Shown: positions 13,854 through 26,099 of the stretch, piece by piece
Numbering within the stretch: position 1 is the first letter of the stretch
Layout of the letters: every line of letters starts with the position of its first letter
Source: Micromussa lordhowensis
Lineage: Eukaryota > Cnidaria > Anthozoa > Scleractinia > Lobophylliidae
DNA: 64,000 nt
Direction of reading: 5' to 3'
Assembly (NCBI GenBank): GCA_964020085.1
Contig: OZ026596.1
Span: forward strand, 43,027,408-43,091,407
Program-made: the position numbers and the translations under genes
The notes under the pieces: generated by a model
What the model saw: the letters and a program-made list of their open reading frames with translations, nothing else
Told to the model about the DNA's origin: nothing
Databases searched by the model: none

Positions 13854-14717
13854 CTTAGTGTAACGAGGAACACTTGATCAAGTTTTGAGTAGAAAAATTG
13901 AATCGCATTTTCAGAAGAACTTGCTGGACGGCTTTGTTCAGAATGGGGTTATAGCGATCGATTACACGCGTATCTGTATATAAACCCCAAATTTCCTGAG
14001 CGTTGATTTAGGAAATACAAATAGCACATACTTGGTAGAAGGGGAATAAGATCAACATGAAACCCGTAGCTACACCCTCCCCCTCCCCACCCAATCCCGC
14101 ACCCCCCCACCACTTCCCCGTGTCTTCCCCTAAACAAGTCCTCTTGGCTATTTGCCATCGACTCAATTTACCTTTCGTCCGGAGGAATCTATAATCTACC
14201 CGGTGAGCACAAAAACCGGAGAGCAAAAAGATATTCGAACATATGCCCCAGAAAAAAGGAGCACCCCTCTCACCTAGCCTGCACGGCAGGCGTTCGTAAT
14301 ACGCCTGCAACGTAGACTACCTTTCACCTTCTTTCGTCCGTTTTAATCTAAGATTTGGTATGGAATTTCCTTAAGATATGGTTGTTACTAAAATGAAAAT
14401 TAGCAGTTTTAAAAAAAGGCAATTAGCATAATAGAGGGGAACAAATGTCGGCAAAGAAAAGAGACTTCATATTTTGGAGTGAGAAACTGAAAAAGTAAAA
14501 TTTATAACTGAAGTGAATAAACGTTGCAAATCTTTTATATTCCTCTTACGTGACTTCAAGAAGCGGAAGAGCTGGGAAAGCTGAGCGCGGAGCGAGAACA
14601 TTTCTTCGGTGTTTGAAAAGCGTGAGAAAGAGGAGCGCATGCTAGTCCTTCGAGCCGGAACTACTAAAAACCGCGAAGGACTTTGTGAGAATGCTATGAT
14701 CGGTGTCAATTCTTCCC
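13854..14717. other. Intergenic spacer between the lectin-domain gene and the tRNA array
   Basis: Nothing recognisable. ORFs at 13949-14310 and 14467-14709 lack codon or domain signals. The 3' UTR of the upstream gene must end in here; I see no convincing polyadenylation signal (an AATAAA near 14516 is distant). Confidence 0.4.
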
Positions 14718-15118
14718 TGAATAATTGCCTAGTACGTTTTAGTTTACATCACTTTTGAAAATATGTTCAGTTTTTTTTAATAGGGTTTTTCTGGTTGTTT
14801 TTTGGATATAAAAAATAGTTGTCCTTGCAGCCGAGCAAAGAATTGGCGCTCTGTCTTCGTTTTTCATCAGATTAAAGAGAGTTGTTTCTGAACGTCAGAT
14901 ATGGCGGATATAAAGGAAGCTTAGCAATCTGCTCCCAGTAACAGAGGTTCAATTGCATGCTCCACATCTCCCGACATGTCCCTGGTAGGCGAGGCAAAAA
15001 TACTTAAGTGACTGTATGGAAAAAAACAACCGCTGGGTCGCGCCCCAACGAAACCCTACTTTTAAAGCGAGTGTGCCCTTGGAACGAAACACCTCCTGGC
15101 TGTAAAACAAAGAAAACT

Positions 15119-15190
15119 GGGCCTGTCCGGGAGTTGAACCCGGGACCTCTCGCACCCTAAGCGAAAATCATGCCACTAGACCAACAGGCC
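15119..15190 (-). tRNA. tRNA-Pro(AGG), copy 1
   Basis: 72-nt cloverleaf on the minus strand: acceptor GGCCTGT/ACAGGCC, anticodon loop TTAGGGT, T-arm GGTTCAACTCC. A T-run follows the 3' end as Pol III terminator. It differs from copies 2-4 by one base at the top of the anticodon stem, leaving a U-G pair. Confidence 0.93.
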
Positions 15191-15453
15191 AGACCTTATC
15201 TACGTTTTTGTTGGCAAAGGCGTTAATCTGTCACCTCACCCGATCATTGGCCTGCTTTGTTTCCTCTTGAAGGCAATGTTATTGCTGTCCAAGACGGCTA
15301 ATTCTCCAATTCCCCACGTCATTAAAGCAATATACGGTTAGAAGGAAAAACTAAATTATTGCTCATGTTTTAGCAACAGTCTTGTTACGAGTAAATCAGA
15401 GAGTAAATCCTTAAGAGTGAATTCTGAAGCTAAGTGATCTTAAATTCAGGGAA

Positions 15454-15527
<74 letters not shown>
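15454..15527 (+). tRNA. tRNA-Asn(GTT), copy 1
   Basis: 74-nt cloverleaf with acceptor GTCTCCG/CGGGGAC, D-arm GGCGCAATCGGTTAGCG, anticodon loop CTGTTAA and T-arm GGTTCAAGCCC. A TTTT run follows within ten bases. Confidence 0.95.
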
Positions 15528-15529
<2 letters not shown>

Positions 15530-15805
15530 ACCTTTTGGCATTGTTCAATAAAAATGATTGTTAGTTTTTTTCTATAATTTGCCTAAAAAAAATTCATGAT
15601 TTGTTCATCCGTTGATTACTCGGCGTGAAATAGACCGCAAAATACCGCGTTTACAAAACCTTTTTCAGTCATTTCAGTCCATAAACTGACATACAGTAGC
15701 TTGGGCGGCAACATATAAATGTTTGGTTCACTACCCTCACCTTTCACAAATTAAGTTAACCCCTCAACAGCGTCATAAAAGGCAAAAACAACGTTCACTT
15801 ACCTT

Positions 15806-17465
15806 AGTTATATGGGCTCGACTAGGGCCTAAAACCTTGATCTGATGTTGAGGTCTGATGGCTAAGGGTTGCGCAAGAAAAGACGTGTGAAGCGTCACGC
15901 GCAGCGTGACGCCCTCACTTGGTCAGGAGTCACGAACGAAGGGTCGCGCAAGTAAAGTCACGTGATGTGTCACGCATAGTTTCGCGCGCTCATTCGCTCA
16001 CACTCACGAATCACACAACAACATGTTTTTTTAAAGAAAATTTACATTTACTTTGTCTACTTAGCCACCTATTTACAAGTGGGAACGTGTGCTGCAATCT
16101 TATGACCAGCGTCCCTTTACAAATCATACAACAACATGTTTTTCAAATAAAATTCACATTTACAAGTGGGAACGTGTGCTGCAATCCTATGACCAGCGTC
16201 CCTTTACAAAAGTCTTATCGTGTCTACATTAGATAAATTATAATCAGACGCCTCGGAATGCATTTGATGAGGATCGAAGTTTGCAATTGACTGTCTCATA
16301 TTATGCAGTATTTCGTCTTCCGTGAGACCAAGTTCCACAATTATTAAATGATTATTGTTAGCATTAAAGATTTCTCCGTAATATTCCGTATTGTGCAGTC
16401 TCCAAAATGGACGTTGACGCCAATTCATTCTAAATTTCTCTGCTACAAAACGAACAGAGAAGAAACAAAAAAAGATGTTTTCAAACAGACCTAGAGTGGA
16501 AACGTAATTTGAAATCTTATTGATTGGAGGCAGATGATGAAAATTGATAATTATGATAAGTACTGAATCGTTGCTGAGGATCGTGTTGCATGATCGTATC
16601 GTGTACATTGCTTTCAATTTCGGTGATATCACCTAACATAATTATCAATAAAAATCCTGTCGTGGCATCGATCATTTGTCCAAAATAAGTAGACCCCCTT
16701 TGCCAAAGCGGTCTCTCCCTCCACAGGAACCACACAGCTGGGTACTCTAAAACTGTTTCTGAGAAAAATAAATACTATTATTGATAATGTTCCCATCCGT
16801 AGTACATTTGATAGCGATCGAAATAAAAAACATAAATATCAATGTTTTCTTGTATAGTTGTCGGTTGGATTCCTAGCGATACGGTCATGACATAACCATC
16901 TATGCAGTCTCGAATTTGGCCCATCCATTCTCCATTGTCATCCCGCCAAAAAGAACGTTCACGCCAAATATGTCTTATTCTAGACATAAACTGTTCCGTA
17001 AACTCGTTTGTAGGACTCGGGGGAGGGGTTTCTTCCTGCATTATCTCCTCACTTAACAGAGAAAAGAAGTCCTCACCTTCAATATTTGCTTCATCCATTA
17101 CGATCTCTCCAGTTTCTGTTAACTGAGTCCTGCAGTGAGGACAAGTTACTGAATTGTTTTGGTTGTGGCACGTACCGCCCATGTAGAAAAACAGTCATTA
17201 TCGACAGCATTGAAGGGGGAAAGGTTCTGTGACTTCTGACAAACAGACGATGCACTTGTTTTCTGACATTTCGGCCATTGCTTTTCTTGAAATGAGTTTA
17301 TATAATATATATATATATATATATATATTTTGAACGTAAGTTCTTTTCAGATCCTAACTGAGTTTTGTAAAGTTCCTGTAGTTATCTGGAAAAGTTTTAT
17401 TTACTAACTTCGACTAGAGTGAACAATAGCGTTCAATTGGATTCAACTACTTACCTTCAACTACT
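15806..17465. mobile_element. Short Polinton-derived insertion in the first tRNA unit
   Basis: About 1.66 kb absent from the other three units. It starts AGTTATATGGGC after TACCTT (15800-15805) and ends CAACTACT before another TACCTT (17466-17471; also at 17452), a plausible 6-bp target duplication, the length used by Polintons. Its left ~400 bases match, inverted, the terminal repeat at 30817-31000 of the decayed Polinton, including the GTCACGTGATGTGTCACGC segment. The right end does not match the left well, so it may be internally deleted. A (TA)n run lies near 17300-17330. It carries one RING/repeat gene remnant. Confidence 0.7.
16204..17278 (-). pseudogene. RING-like protein with three repeats of an unrecognised WRxRxxW domain
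   Basis: Reading the minus strand, ATG at 17278 opens a CIVCL start typical of a RING finger, then two adjacent in-frame stops occur (17195-17200), and the same frame continues with GGTCHNQ and TCPHCR, the second half of a RING. Downstream come three related ~65-residue segments, at about 16970-16810, 16730-16570 and 16440-16260, each with WRxRxxW, then a Y/W-x-GQI-like turn, a hydrophobic strand, LG and a helix ending near DxxQM/F. They lie in separate frames; acceptor-like TTTTGTAG and TTTTTCTCAG precede the last two, so each repeat may be one exon. Function unknown; a ubiquitin-ligase role would rest only on the RING half. Confidence 0.45.
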
Positions 17466-18183
17466 TACCTTCAACTACCAAATAGGCCCCCATGCCTCTA
17501 GCTCCACTTAAACCCAATATATTGCTTGGATAACGTTATGGGTCATTTATAAAATTATTCTCAAAAATAGAAGATAGAAATGCCTAAGAGCTGCAAATAC
17601 GCCATTAATTTTTGCTACTAATACCGCACAAGCGAACAGTGCTTTTTACGAGTTATGATTGGTTAACTCGGAAGTGTTCCACTACGGTGAATAATTAAGA
17701 ATAATTTATTATTGGACAAGGTTGAGCAATATATATTGATCTGGGAGACACTGACAAATCACGTTATTTTGCGATAACCGAGTTTAATAATTGTTTTATC
17801 ATTCGATCACCAAGTTTGTTTTTATATTTAAATCACTCTCTGACAGCTCAGGGAAGCGATCTGCGATTTTTCACACAAGAGCGTGGTCTCAATTACGCAT
17901 GAGCAGAATATTATTTGCAGCAAAGCACATTTAGACGGTACTTTCGCATGAGCAGACCATTATTTGTAGTCAGTTATGTGTAGCTCAAGTGGTAGGTTCT
18001 CGGCCAGTGAAAATGAAGGGAAAATGCATCGAATGATAAAATTAATTGTTTTTATCTTTAACTGGGATAAGCATTCAGGGTATTTATTAGCAGGACTCCT
18101 CTGGAGATCATTCACGCCTGATCCTTGCCTACTTATCCTACACAAAATAAGTACACAAAGAGCTTCTTCACTCTTTATCCTAA

Positions 18184-18255
18184 TCCTCGGTAGTACAGTG
18201 GTGAGTATCCCCGCCTGTCACGCGGGAGACCGGGGTTCGATTCCCCGCCGGGGAG
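18184..18255 (+). tRNA. tRNA-Asp(GTC), copy 1
   Basis: 72-nt cloverleaf: acceptor TCCTCGG/CCGGGGA, anticodon loop CTGTCAC, T-arm GGTTCGATTCC. Copy 1 has TAGTACAGTGG in the D-arm where copies 2 and 3 have TAGTATAGTGG. A TTTTT run follows. Confidence 0.95.
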
Positions 18256-18982
18256 GAGTGAAAACATTTTTGACCGAACTACATCCACAGCCGTTTCTTT
18301 GGTTCCTTTTTTCTTAGTCATATTGTTTATTATATTTTAATTCTGCCTCAATAGGGAAGATATATTTTTTGCATGGCCCGAATAATACCAAAAATACTGT
18401 AATTCTAGAATTTAAACAGTAGGCCATACTTTGTGATCTTGGTGGTCGCTTCATATCTCCAGAAGCCCTTACTGCTAACAAAGTTCTTTATATTTTTTTT
18501 CCAAAATTTGAAAGATGTGACTTTTTTCCAGGCAAAGGGGATCTAGGGGAGGGAGGCTTCCCTCAATTCTTCACTGATCATGAATAATTGCCTAGTACAT
18601 TTTAGTTTACATCATTGTTGAAAATACGTTTTTTTTTTTAATATGTTTTTTTTTTCTGGTTGTTTTTTGCATGTAACAAATAGTTGTCCTTGCAGCCGAG
18701 CAAAGAAATGAGGCTCCGTGTTCGCTTTTCATGAGATTGAAGAGAGTTGTTTCTGAACGTCAGATATGGCGGATATAAAGAAAGCTAAGCAATCTGCTCC
18801 CAGTAACAGAGGTTCAGTTGCATGCTCCACCTCTCCCGACGTGTCCCTGGTAGGCGAGGCAAAAACACTTACGTGACTGTATGGAAAAAACAACCGCTGG
18901 GTCGCGCCCCAACGAAACCCTACTTTTAAAGCGAGTGTGCCCTTGGAACGAAACACCTCCTGGCTGTAAAACAAAGAAAACT

Positions 18983-19054
18983 GGGCCTGTCCGGGAGTTG
19001 AACCCGGGACCTCTCGCACCCTAAGCGAGAATCATGCCACTAGACCAACAGGCC
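18983..19054 (-). tRNA. tRNA-Pro(AGG), copy 2
   Basis: Same 72-nt cloverleaf as copy 1 but with a fully paired CTCGC/GCGAG anticodon stem. AAAAC on the plus strand gives the T-run terminator on the transcribed strand. Confidence 0.95.
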
Positions 19055-19324
19055 AGACCTTATCTACGTTTTTGTTGGCAAAGGCGTTAATCTGTCACCT
19101 CACCCGATCATTGGCCTGCTTTGTTTCCTCTTGAAGGCAATGTTATTGCTGTCCAAGACGGCTAATTCTCCAATTCCCCACGTCATTAAAGCAATATACG
19201 GTTAGAAGGAACAACTGAATTATTGCACATGTTTTAGCAACACAACAAAGTCTTGTTACGAGTAAATCAGAGAGTAAATCCTTAAGAGTGAATTCTGAAG
19301 CTAAGTGATCTTAAATTCAGGGAA

Positions 19325-19398
<74 letters not shown>
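19325..19398 (+). tRNA. tRNA-Asn(GTT), copy 2
   Basis: Identical in sequence to copy 1 across the 74-nt gene, with anticodon GTT. Confidence 0.95.
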
Positions 19399-19400
<2 letters not shown>

Positions 19401-20379
19401 ACATTTTTGCATTGTTCAATAAAAATGATTGCGGGTTAGTTTTTTTCTATAATTTATCTCAAAAAAATTCATGATTTGTTCATCCGCTGATTACTCGGCG
19501 TGAAATAGACCGCAAAATACCGCGTTTACAAAACCTTTTTCAGTCATTTCAGTCCATAAACTGACATACAGTAGCTTGGGCGGCAACATATAAATGTTTG
19601 GTTCACTACCCTCACCTTTCACAAATTAAGTTAACCCCTCAACAGCGTCATAAAAGGCAAAAACAACGTTCACTTACCTTTACCTACCAAATAAGCCCCC
19701 ATGCCTCAAGCTCCACTTGACCCCAATATATTGCTTGGATAACGTTATGGGTCATTTATAAAATTATTCTCAAAAATAGCAGATAGAAATGCCTAAGAGC
19801 TGCAAATACGCCATTAATTTTTGCTAGTAAAATAGTGCTTTTTACGAGTTATGATTGGTTAACTCGGAAGTGTTCCACTACGGTGAATAATTAAGAATAA
19901 TTTATTATTGGACAAGGTTGAGCAATATATATTGATCTGGGAGACACTGACAAATCACGTTATTTTGCGATAACCGAGTTTTAATAATTGTTTTATCATT
20001 CGATCACCAAGTTTGTTTTTATATTTAAATCACTCTCCGACAGCTCAGGGAAGCGATCTGCGATTTTTCACACAAGAGCGTGGTCTCAATTACGCATGAG
20101 CGAATATTATTTGCAGCAAAGCACATTTAGACGGTACTTTCGCATGAGCAGACCATTATTTGTAGTCAGTTATGTGTAGCTCAAGTGGTAGGTTCTCGGC
20201 CAGTGAAAATGAAGGGAAAATGCATCGAATGATAAAATTAATTGTTTTTATCTTTAACTGGGATAAGCATTCAGGGTATTTATTAGCAGGGCTCCTCTGG
20301 AGATCATTCACGCCTGATCCTTGCCTACTTATCCTACACAAAATAAGTACACAAAGAGCTTCTTCACTCTTTATCCTAA

Positions 20380-20451
20380 TCCTCGGTAGTATAGTGGTGA
20401 GTATCCCCGCCTGTCACGCGGGAGACCGGGGTTCGATTCCCCGCCGGGGAG
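20380..20451 (+). tRNA. tRNA-Asp(GTC), copy 2
   Basis: 72-nt cloverleaf with anticodon GTC and B-box GGTTCGATTCC; TTTTT follows downstream. Confidence 0.95.
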
Positions 20452-21175
20452 GAGTGAAACATTTTTGACCGAACTACATCCACAGCCGTTTCTTTGGTTC
20501 CTTTTTTCTTAGTCATATTGTTTATTATATTTTAATTCTGCCTCAATAGGGAAGATATATTTTTTGCATGGCCCGAATAATACCAAAAATACTGTAATTC
20601 TAGAATTTAAACAGTAGGCCATACTTTGTGATCTTGGTGGTCGCTTCATATCTCCAGAAGCCCTTACTGCTAACAAAGTTCTTTATATTTTTTTTCCAAA
20701 ATTTGAAAGATGTGACTTTTTTCCAGGCAAAGGGGATCTAGGGGAGGGAGGCTTCCCTCAATTCTTCACTGATCATGAATAATTGCCTAGTACATTTTAG
20801 TTTACATCATTGTTGAAAATACGTTTTTTTTTTAATATGTTTTTTTTTCTGGTTGTTTTTTGCATGTAACAAATAGTTGTCCTTGCAGCCGAGCAAAGAA
20901 ATGAGGCTCTGTGTTCGCTTTTCATGAGATTGAAGAGAGTTGTTTATGAACGTCAGATAGGGCGGATATAAAGGAAGCTTAGCAATCTGCTCCCAGTAAC
21001 AGAGGTTCAGTTGTATGCTCCACCTCTCCCGACGTGTCTCTGGTAGGCGAGGCAAAAACACTTACGTGACTGTATGGAAAAAACAACCGCTGGGTCGCGC
21101 CCCAACGAAACCCTACTTTTAAAGCGAGTGTGCCCTTGGAACGAAACACCTCCTGGCTGTAAAACAAAGAAAACT

Positions 21176-21247
21176 GGGCCTGTCCGGGAGTTGAACCCGG
21201 GACCTCTCGCACCCTAAGCGAGAATCATGCCACTAGACCAACAGGCC
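21176..21247 (-). tRNA. tRNA-Pro(AGG), copy 3
   Basis: Identical to copy 2 across 72 nt, with anticodon AGG. Confidence 0.95.
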
Positions 21248-21517
21248 AGACCTTATCTACGTTTTTGTTGGCAAAGGCGTTAATCTGTCACCTCACCCGA
21301 TCATTGGCCTGCTTTGTTTCCTCTTGAAGGCAATGTTATTGCTGTCCAAGACGGCTAATTCTCCAATTCAGCACGTCAGTAAAGCAATATACAGTTAGAA
21401 GGAACAACTGAATTATTGCACATGTTTTAGCAACACAACAAAGTCTTGTTACGAGTAAATCAGAGAGTAAATCCTTAAGAGTGAATTCTGAAGCTAAGTG
21501 ATCTTAAATTCAGGGAA

Positions 21518-21591
<74 letters not shown>
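21518..21591 (+). tRNA. tRNA-Asn(GTT), copy 3
   Basis: Identical to the other Asn copies across 74 nt. Confidence 0.95.
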
Positions 21592-21593
<2 letters not shown>

Positions 21594-22572
21594 ACATTTT
21601 TGCATTGTTCAATAAAAATGATTGCGGGTTAGTTTTTTTCTATAATTTATCTCAAAAAAATTCATGATTTGTTCATCCGCTGATTACTCGGCGTGAAATA
21701 GACCGCAAAATACCGCGTTTACAAAACCTTTTTCAGTCATTTCAGTCCATAAACTGACATACAGTAGCTTGGGCGGCAACATATAAATGTTTGGTTCACT
21801 ACCCTCACCTTTCACAAATTAAGTTAACCCCTCAACAGCGTCATAAAAGGCAAAAACAACGTTCACTTACCTTTACCTACCAAATAAGCCCCCATGCCTC
21901 AAGCTCCACTTGACCCCAATATATTGCTTGGATAACGTTATGGGTCATTTATAAAATTATTCTCAAAAATAGCAGATAGAAATGCCTAAGAGCTGCAAAT
22001 ACGCCATTAATTTTTGCTAGTAAAATAGTGCTTTTTACGAGTTATGATTGGTTAACTCGGAAGTGTTCAACTACGGTGAATAATTAAGAATAATTTATTA
22101 TTGGACAAGGTTGAGCAATATATATTGATCTGGGAGACACTGACAAATCACGTTATTTTGCGATAACCGAGTTTTAATAATTGTTTTATCATTCGATCAC
22201 CAAGTTTGTTTTTATATTTAAATCACTCTCTGACAGCTCAGGGAAGCGATCTGCGATTTTTCACACAAGAGCGTGGTCTCAATTACGCATGAGCGAATAT
22301 TATTTGCAGCAAAGCACATTTAGACGGTACTTTCGCATGAGCAGACCATTATTTGTAGTCAGTTATGTGTAGCTCAAGTGGTAGGTTCTCGGCCAGTGAA
22401 AATGAAGGGAAAATGCATCGAATGATAAAATTAATTGTTTTTATCTTTAACTGGGATAAGCATTCAGGGTATTTATTAGCAGGGCTCCTCTGGAGATCAT
22501 TCACGCCTGATCCTTGCCTACTTATCCTACACAAAATAAGTACACAAAGAGCTTCTTCACTCTTTATCCTAA

Positions 22573-22644
22573 TCCTCGGTAGTATAGTGGTGAGTATCCC
22601 CGCCTGTCACGCGGGAGACCGGGGTTCGATTCCCCGCCGGGGAG
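22573..22644 (+). tRNA. tRNA-Asp(GTC), copy 3
   Basis: Identical to copy 2 across 72 nt. Confidence 0.95.
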
Positions 22645-23368
22645 GAGTGAAACATTTTTGACCGAACTACATCCACAGCCGTTTCTTTGGTTCCTTTTTT
22701 CTTAGTCATATTGTTTATTATATTTTAATTCTGCCTCAATAGGGAAGATATATTTTTTGCATGGCCCGAATAATACCAAAAATACTATAATTCTAGAATT
22801 TAAACAATAGGCCATACTTTGTGATCTTGGTGGTCGCTTCATATCTCCAGAAGCCCTTACTGCTAACAAAGTTCTTTATGTTTTTTTCCAAAATTTGAAA
22901 GATGTGACTTTTTTCCAGGCAAAGGGGATCTAGGGGAGGGAGGCTTCCCTCAATTCTTCACTGATCATGAATAATTGCCTAGTACATTTTAGTTTACATC
23001 ATTGTTGAAAATACGTTTTTTTTTTAATATGTTTTTTTTTCTGGTTGTTTTTTGCATGTAACAGATAGTTGTCCTTGCAGCCGAGCAAAGAAATGAGTCT
23101 CTGTGTTCGCTTTTCATGAGATTGAAGAGAGTTGTTTATGAACGTCAGATAGGGCGGATATAAAGGAAGCTTAGCAATCTGCTCCCAGTAACAGAGGTTC
23201 AGTTGTATGCTCCACCTCTCCCGACGTGTCTCTGGTAGGCGAGGCAAAAACACTTACGTGACTGTATGGAAAAAAACAACCGCTGGTTCGCGCCCCAACG
23301 AAACCCTACTTTAAAAGCGAGTGTGCCCTTGGAACGAAACACCTCCTGGCTGTAAAACAAAGAAAACT

Positions 23369-23440
23369 GGGCCTGTCCGGGAGTTGAACCCGGGACCTCT
23401 CGCACCCTAAGCGAGAATCATGCCACTAGACCAACAGGCC
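23369..23440 (-). tRNA. tRNA-Pro(AGG), copy 4
   Basis: Identical to copies 2 and 3 across 72 nt. Confidence 0.95.
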
Positions 23441-23710
23441 AGACCTTATCTACGTTTTTGTTGGCAAAGGCGTTAATCTGTCACCTCACCCGATCATTGG
23501 CCTGCTTTGTTTCCTCTTGAAGGCAATGTTATTGCTGTCCAAGACGGCTAATTCTCCAATTCCCCACGTCATTAAAGCAATATACGGTTAGAAGGAACAA
23601 CTGAATTATTGCACATGTTTTAGCAACACAACAAAGTCTTGTTACGAGTAAATCAGAGAGTAAATCCTTAAGAGTGAATTCTGAAGCTAAGTGATCTTAA
23701 ATTCAGGGAA

Positions 23711-23784
<74 letters not shown>
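23711..23784 (+). tRNA. tRNA-Asn(GTT), copy 4
   Basis: Identical 74-nt gene. The 3' flank here is shorter than in other units (a TTTTTGCATTGTTC stretch is missing), so its terminator is the TTTTT about 15 bases on. Confidence 0.95.
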
Positions 23785-23786
<2 letters not shown>

Positions 23787-24298
23787 ACATTGATTGTTTT
23801 TCTCTATAATTTATCTCAAAAAAATTCATGATTTGTTCATCCGCTGATTACTCGGGGTGAAATAGACCGCAAAATACCGCGTTTACAAAACCTTTTTCAG
23901 TCATTTCAGTCCATAAACTGACATACAGTAGCTTGGGCGGCAACATTTAAATGTTTGGTTCACTACCCTCACCTTTCACAAATTAAGTTAACCCCTCAAC
24001 AGCGTCATAAAAGGCAAAAACAACGTTCACTTACCTTTACCTACCAAATAAGCCCCCATGCCTCTAGCTCCACTTAAACCCAATATATTGCTTGGATAAC
24101 GTTATGAGTCATTTATAAAATTATTCTAAAAAATAGCAGATAGAAATGCCTAAGAGCTGCAAATACGCCATTAATTTTTGCTAGTAATACCGCACAAGCG
24201 AATAATGCTTTTTACGAGTTATGATTGGTTAACTCATGACATTGACAGTCCTTTTCTAGATTTGACGAGTCGTGAGCTTCTGGAGTAGATGGGATTCA

Positions 24299-24547
24299 TT
24301 AGTCATCGAAGATGTCGTTGAATTTTCGTTTGATGTTTCTATCTAAGACTTCGTAAGCTTTACGTTTCACAGCTCGCTTAGCACTCCGTGTTACACCCTC
24401 TTTTGCCTTTCGAATGCGATCTCGAACACCGCGACCGCTTTTTAATCCTTTCAGACCTCCCTTAACACTCGCTTTCAGCAGTTCTTGGACAAAGTCACCT
24501 CCGTCTTGTGGGTCAGGTTTGAATCGTGTTAAACTTTCACCTTTCAT
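24299..24547 (-). CDS. Small basic Polinton protein (pVI/core-like?)
   Basis: 82 residues, highly basic in the second half (GRGVRDRIRKAKEG, KRAVKRK). The ATG overlaps the stop of the penton-like reading frame by four bases (ATGA), as in compact viral transcription units. Small basic proteins next to the penton gene are usual in Polintons and may condense DNA or act as minor capsid cement, but the sequence itself gives no firm assignment. The frame is intact in an otherwise decayed element. Confidence 0.5.
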   Translation of the reverse strand: MKGESLTRFKPDPQDGGDFVQELLKASVKGGLKGLKSGRGVRDRIRKAKEGVTRSAKRAVKRKAYEVLDRNIKRKFNDIFDD

Positions 24548-25566
24548 GCTCGTTTGAAGTGAAGGGTGAGAATCGTGTTTCCCTTGCCAAATTGAGGCAG
24601 CTTCCCTGTGGTCTCCGACACTTTCGTCTCAATAATGTCCACAAGGTCCTTGCGCAACGGAATATATTGAATGTGGAGCGGTTCAAAATAATGACTTCCA
24701 TCCCATGTCCGTCGATAATTGACCTCTTGCAATAGATCCGTGACTTGATTTCCAACCATTGAACGTCCTCCCACGTCGGAATAGACAAACAGGGAACGTG
24801 ATGTCGAACCCACCACGTTTTGAAAGGCTTTGTTGAGATTCGTAAAGCGCCAATCGTAGGTCACACTCAGATGAAAAAGGTCCTCTCCTAGCAGCCAAAA
24901 CAAAGGCTCATCCCTGTCGTTTTTTCAGATCGTGCGTCATCGTTTCTAAATTGGGAACCGTGTCAGTAAAAAACTCTTGACGTAAATTGGGCCCCAAGTC
25001 ATAATTTCTAGGGCTTCTCTCCTTCAACCATCCCATCTTTAAGGCTAACATCTTATTGATCTTCAATGCGGGTGAGTAATTGGAACGTACATGTGTAGCT
25101 TTGTTATCAGTCAAGAGATCGTCTCCATCCCAACGAAATTTCACATACATTCTCTTTCCATCGGATGCTGTATAGCTGCTACCAAGATGGGGTCCTCCGT
25201 AATTCAAGATGCGCCGCTGCTCGAAAAATGTCACCATACTTTTCATGAAACCAATCCCATCAATGTACTCTACCACGGCGCGGAGATCGTTCGGATCGTA
25301 GTGAGCTCTACCAAACTTCACCCCCTCCCCCCGGAAGGGTATTTCATGATCCAATCCATGGTAAACAGGATTTCGTTACCGTGGACTAACTTGGGGAGAT
25401 GAACTTTCACATCTGGTAACGTGATGCTAATTAATCCCACTTTCCAACTCGATCCTTGCAACCTGATGGGGTGGGGTAATCGAATCTTGAAATGATTGCT
25501 TTGGTTCTGCGGAAACTCTGTTCGATTGCTGTGACTAGGCAAGGTGATATAAAACTCTTCAGTCAT
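24544..25566 (-). pseudogene. Polinton penton-like (minor capsid) protein, frameshifted
   Basis: Reading starts MTEEFYITLPS just after the integrase stop and passes through three frames: to about 25335 (a C-rich run), to about 24915 (near a T-run), and on to 24544, each step losing one frame. Segments such as FEPLHIQYIPLR and NTILTLHFKRA at the end fit the single-jelly-roll penton/minor capsid family of Polintons; the equivalent gene in the intact element is at 48750-49517, with little similarity visible by eye. As it stands no complete protein can be made. Confidence 0.6.
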
Positions 25567-25568
25567 TC

Positions 25569-26006
25569 TCAAAGCTTTTTCACGTCCTTCTTGTCGATCC
25601 AACTGTCGTATTTATCTGGCCAACCTTTCCAACGTACAAGTAATTTATTTCCTTTTCGTTTCAACACTTTTTCCACTCGATACAAATCGTCATCCGATAC
25701 AGTGACTTTCTGTAAGTCTTGAGAATAAAAGGTTCCTTCCAAAGGTGTGTCATCCATCTCTTTGATTCTGTAAGTGACCACACTTCCAGGGACGACTCTG
25801 GATACTATAAACACTCCTTCCGTCCATCCAGGCAGGTAAATCTTCTTGAATACGCGGAATTTCTTATTGAGTCTCACTCTGTCCCCCACCTTGAAGACCA
25901 CGGGTTGTGCCCGTTTCAATCTCTTACCATATAAGGTCTCCCACACCTTGGCGCTGTTTGATAGCGTGACATTGTCAGGAGCCACAATCCAACATACCTC
26001 CAACAT
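25569..26006 (-). pseudogene. Polinton integrase, C-terminal part with chromodomain
   Basis: About 145 residues. After a short divergent start come the SH3-like segment (FKVGDRVRLNK) and a chromodomain (LYRVEKVLKR..KLLVRWKGWPDKYDSWI). The catalytic DDE core is missing; the upstream side ends at the LINE 3' tail. In the intact element the equivalent domain is at about 55300-55625. Confidence 0.75.
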
Positions 26007-26033
26007 CCAACCTCACCATGCCGTACACTTCAC

Positions 26034-26099
<66 letters not shown>
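26034..26099. repeat. (AAT)n microsatellite forming the LINE 3' tail
   Basis: Twenty-two uninterrupted AAT units; on the element strand this is the (ATT)n tail typical of L2-type LINEs. Confidence 0.95.

Larger units (their letters stand above)
14718..24235. repeat. Tandem array of ~2.19-kb tRNA-bearing units
   Basis: Units start with TGAATAATTGCCTAGTAC at 14718, 18581, 20776 and 22968, giving periods of 2195 and 2192 bases; the first interval is longer by 1668 bases because of the insertion at 15806. Each full unit holds tRNA-Pro on the minus strand, then tRNA-Asn and tRNA-Asp on the plus strand. Copies differ by few substitutions and small indels, so the array is young or homogenised. The fourth unit is cut at about 24235 (after GGTTAACTC), where remnants of a Polinton begin. 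Confidence 0.95.

Noticed and set aside
17975..18040. tRNA-like 5' half (TAGCTCAAGTGGTAGG, resembling an A-box) in each unit
   Set aside because: No closing acceptor stem, anticodon arm or credible B-box; perhaps a chance match or a dead tRNA.
17976..22661. Repeated ORFs of 61-113 residues over the tRNA-Asp region (17976-18317, 20172-20468, 22365-22661 and minus-strand partners)
   Set aside because: They recur only because the units are tandem copies, and they run through the tRNA genes.
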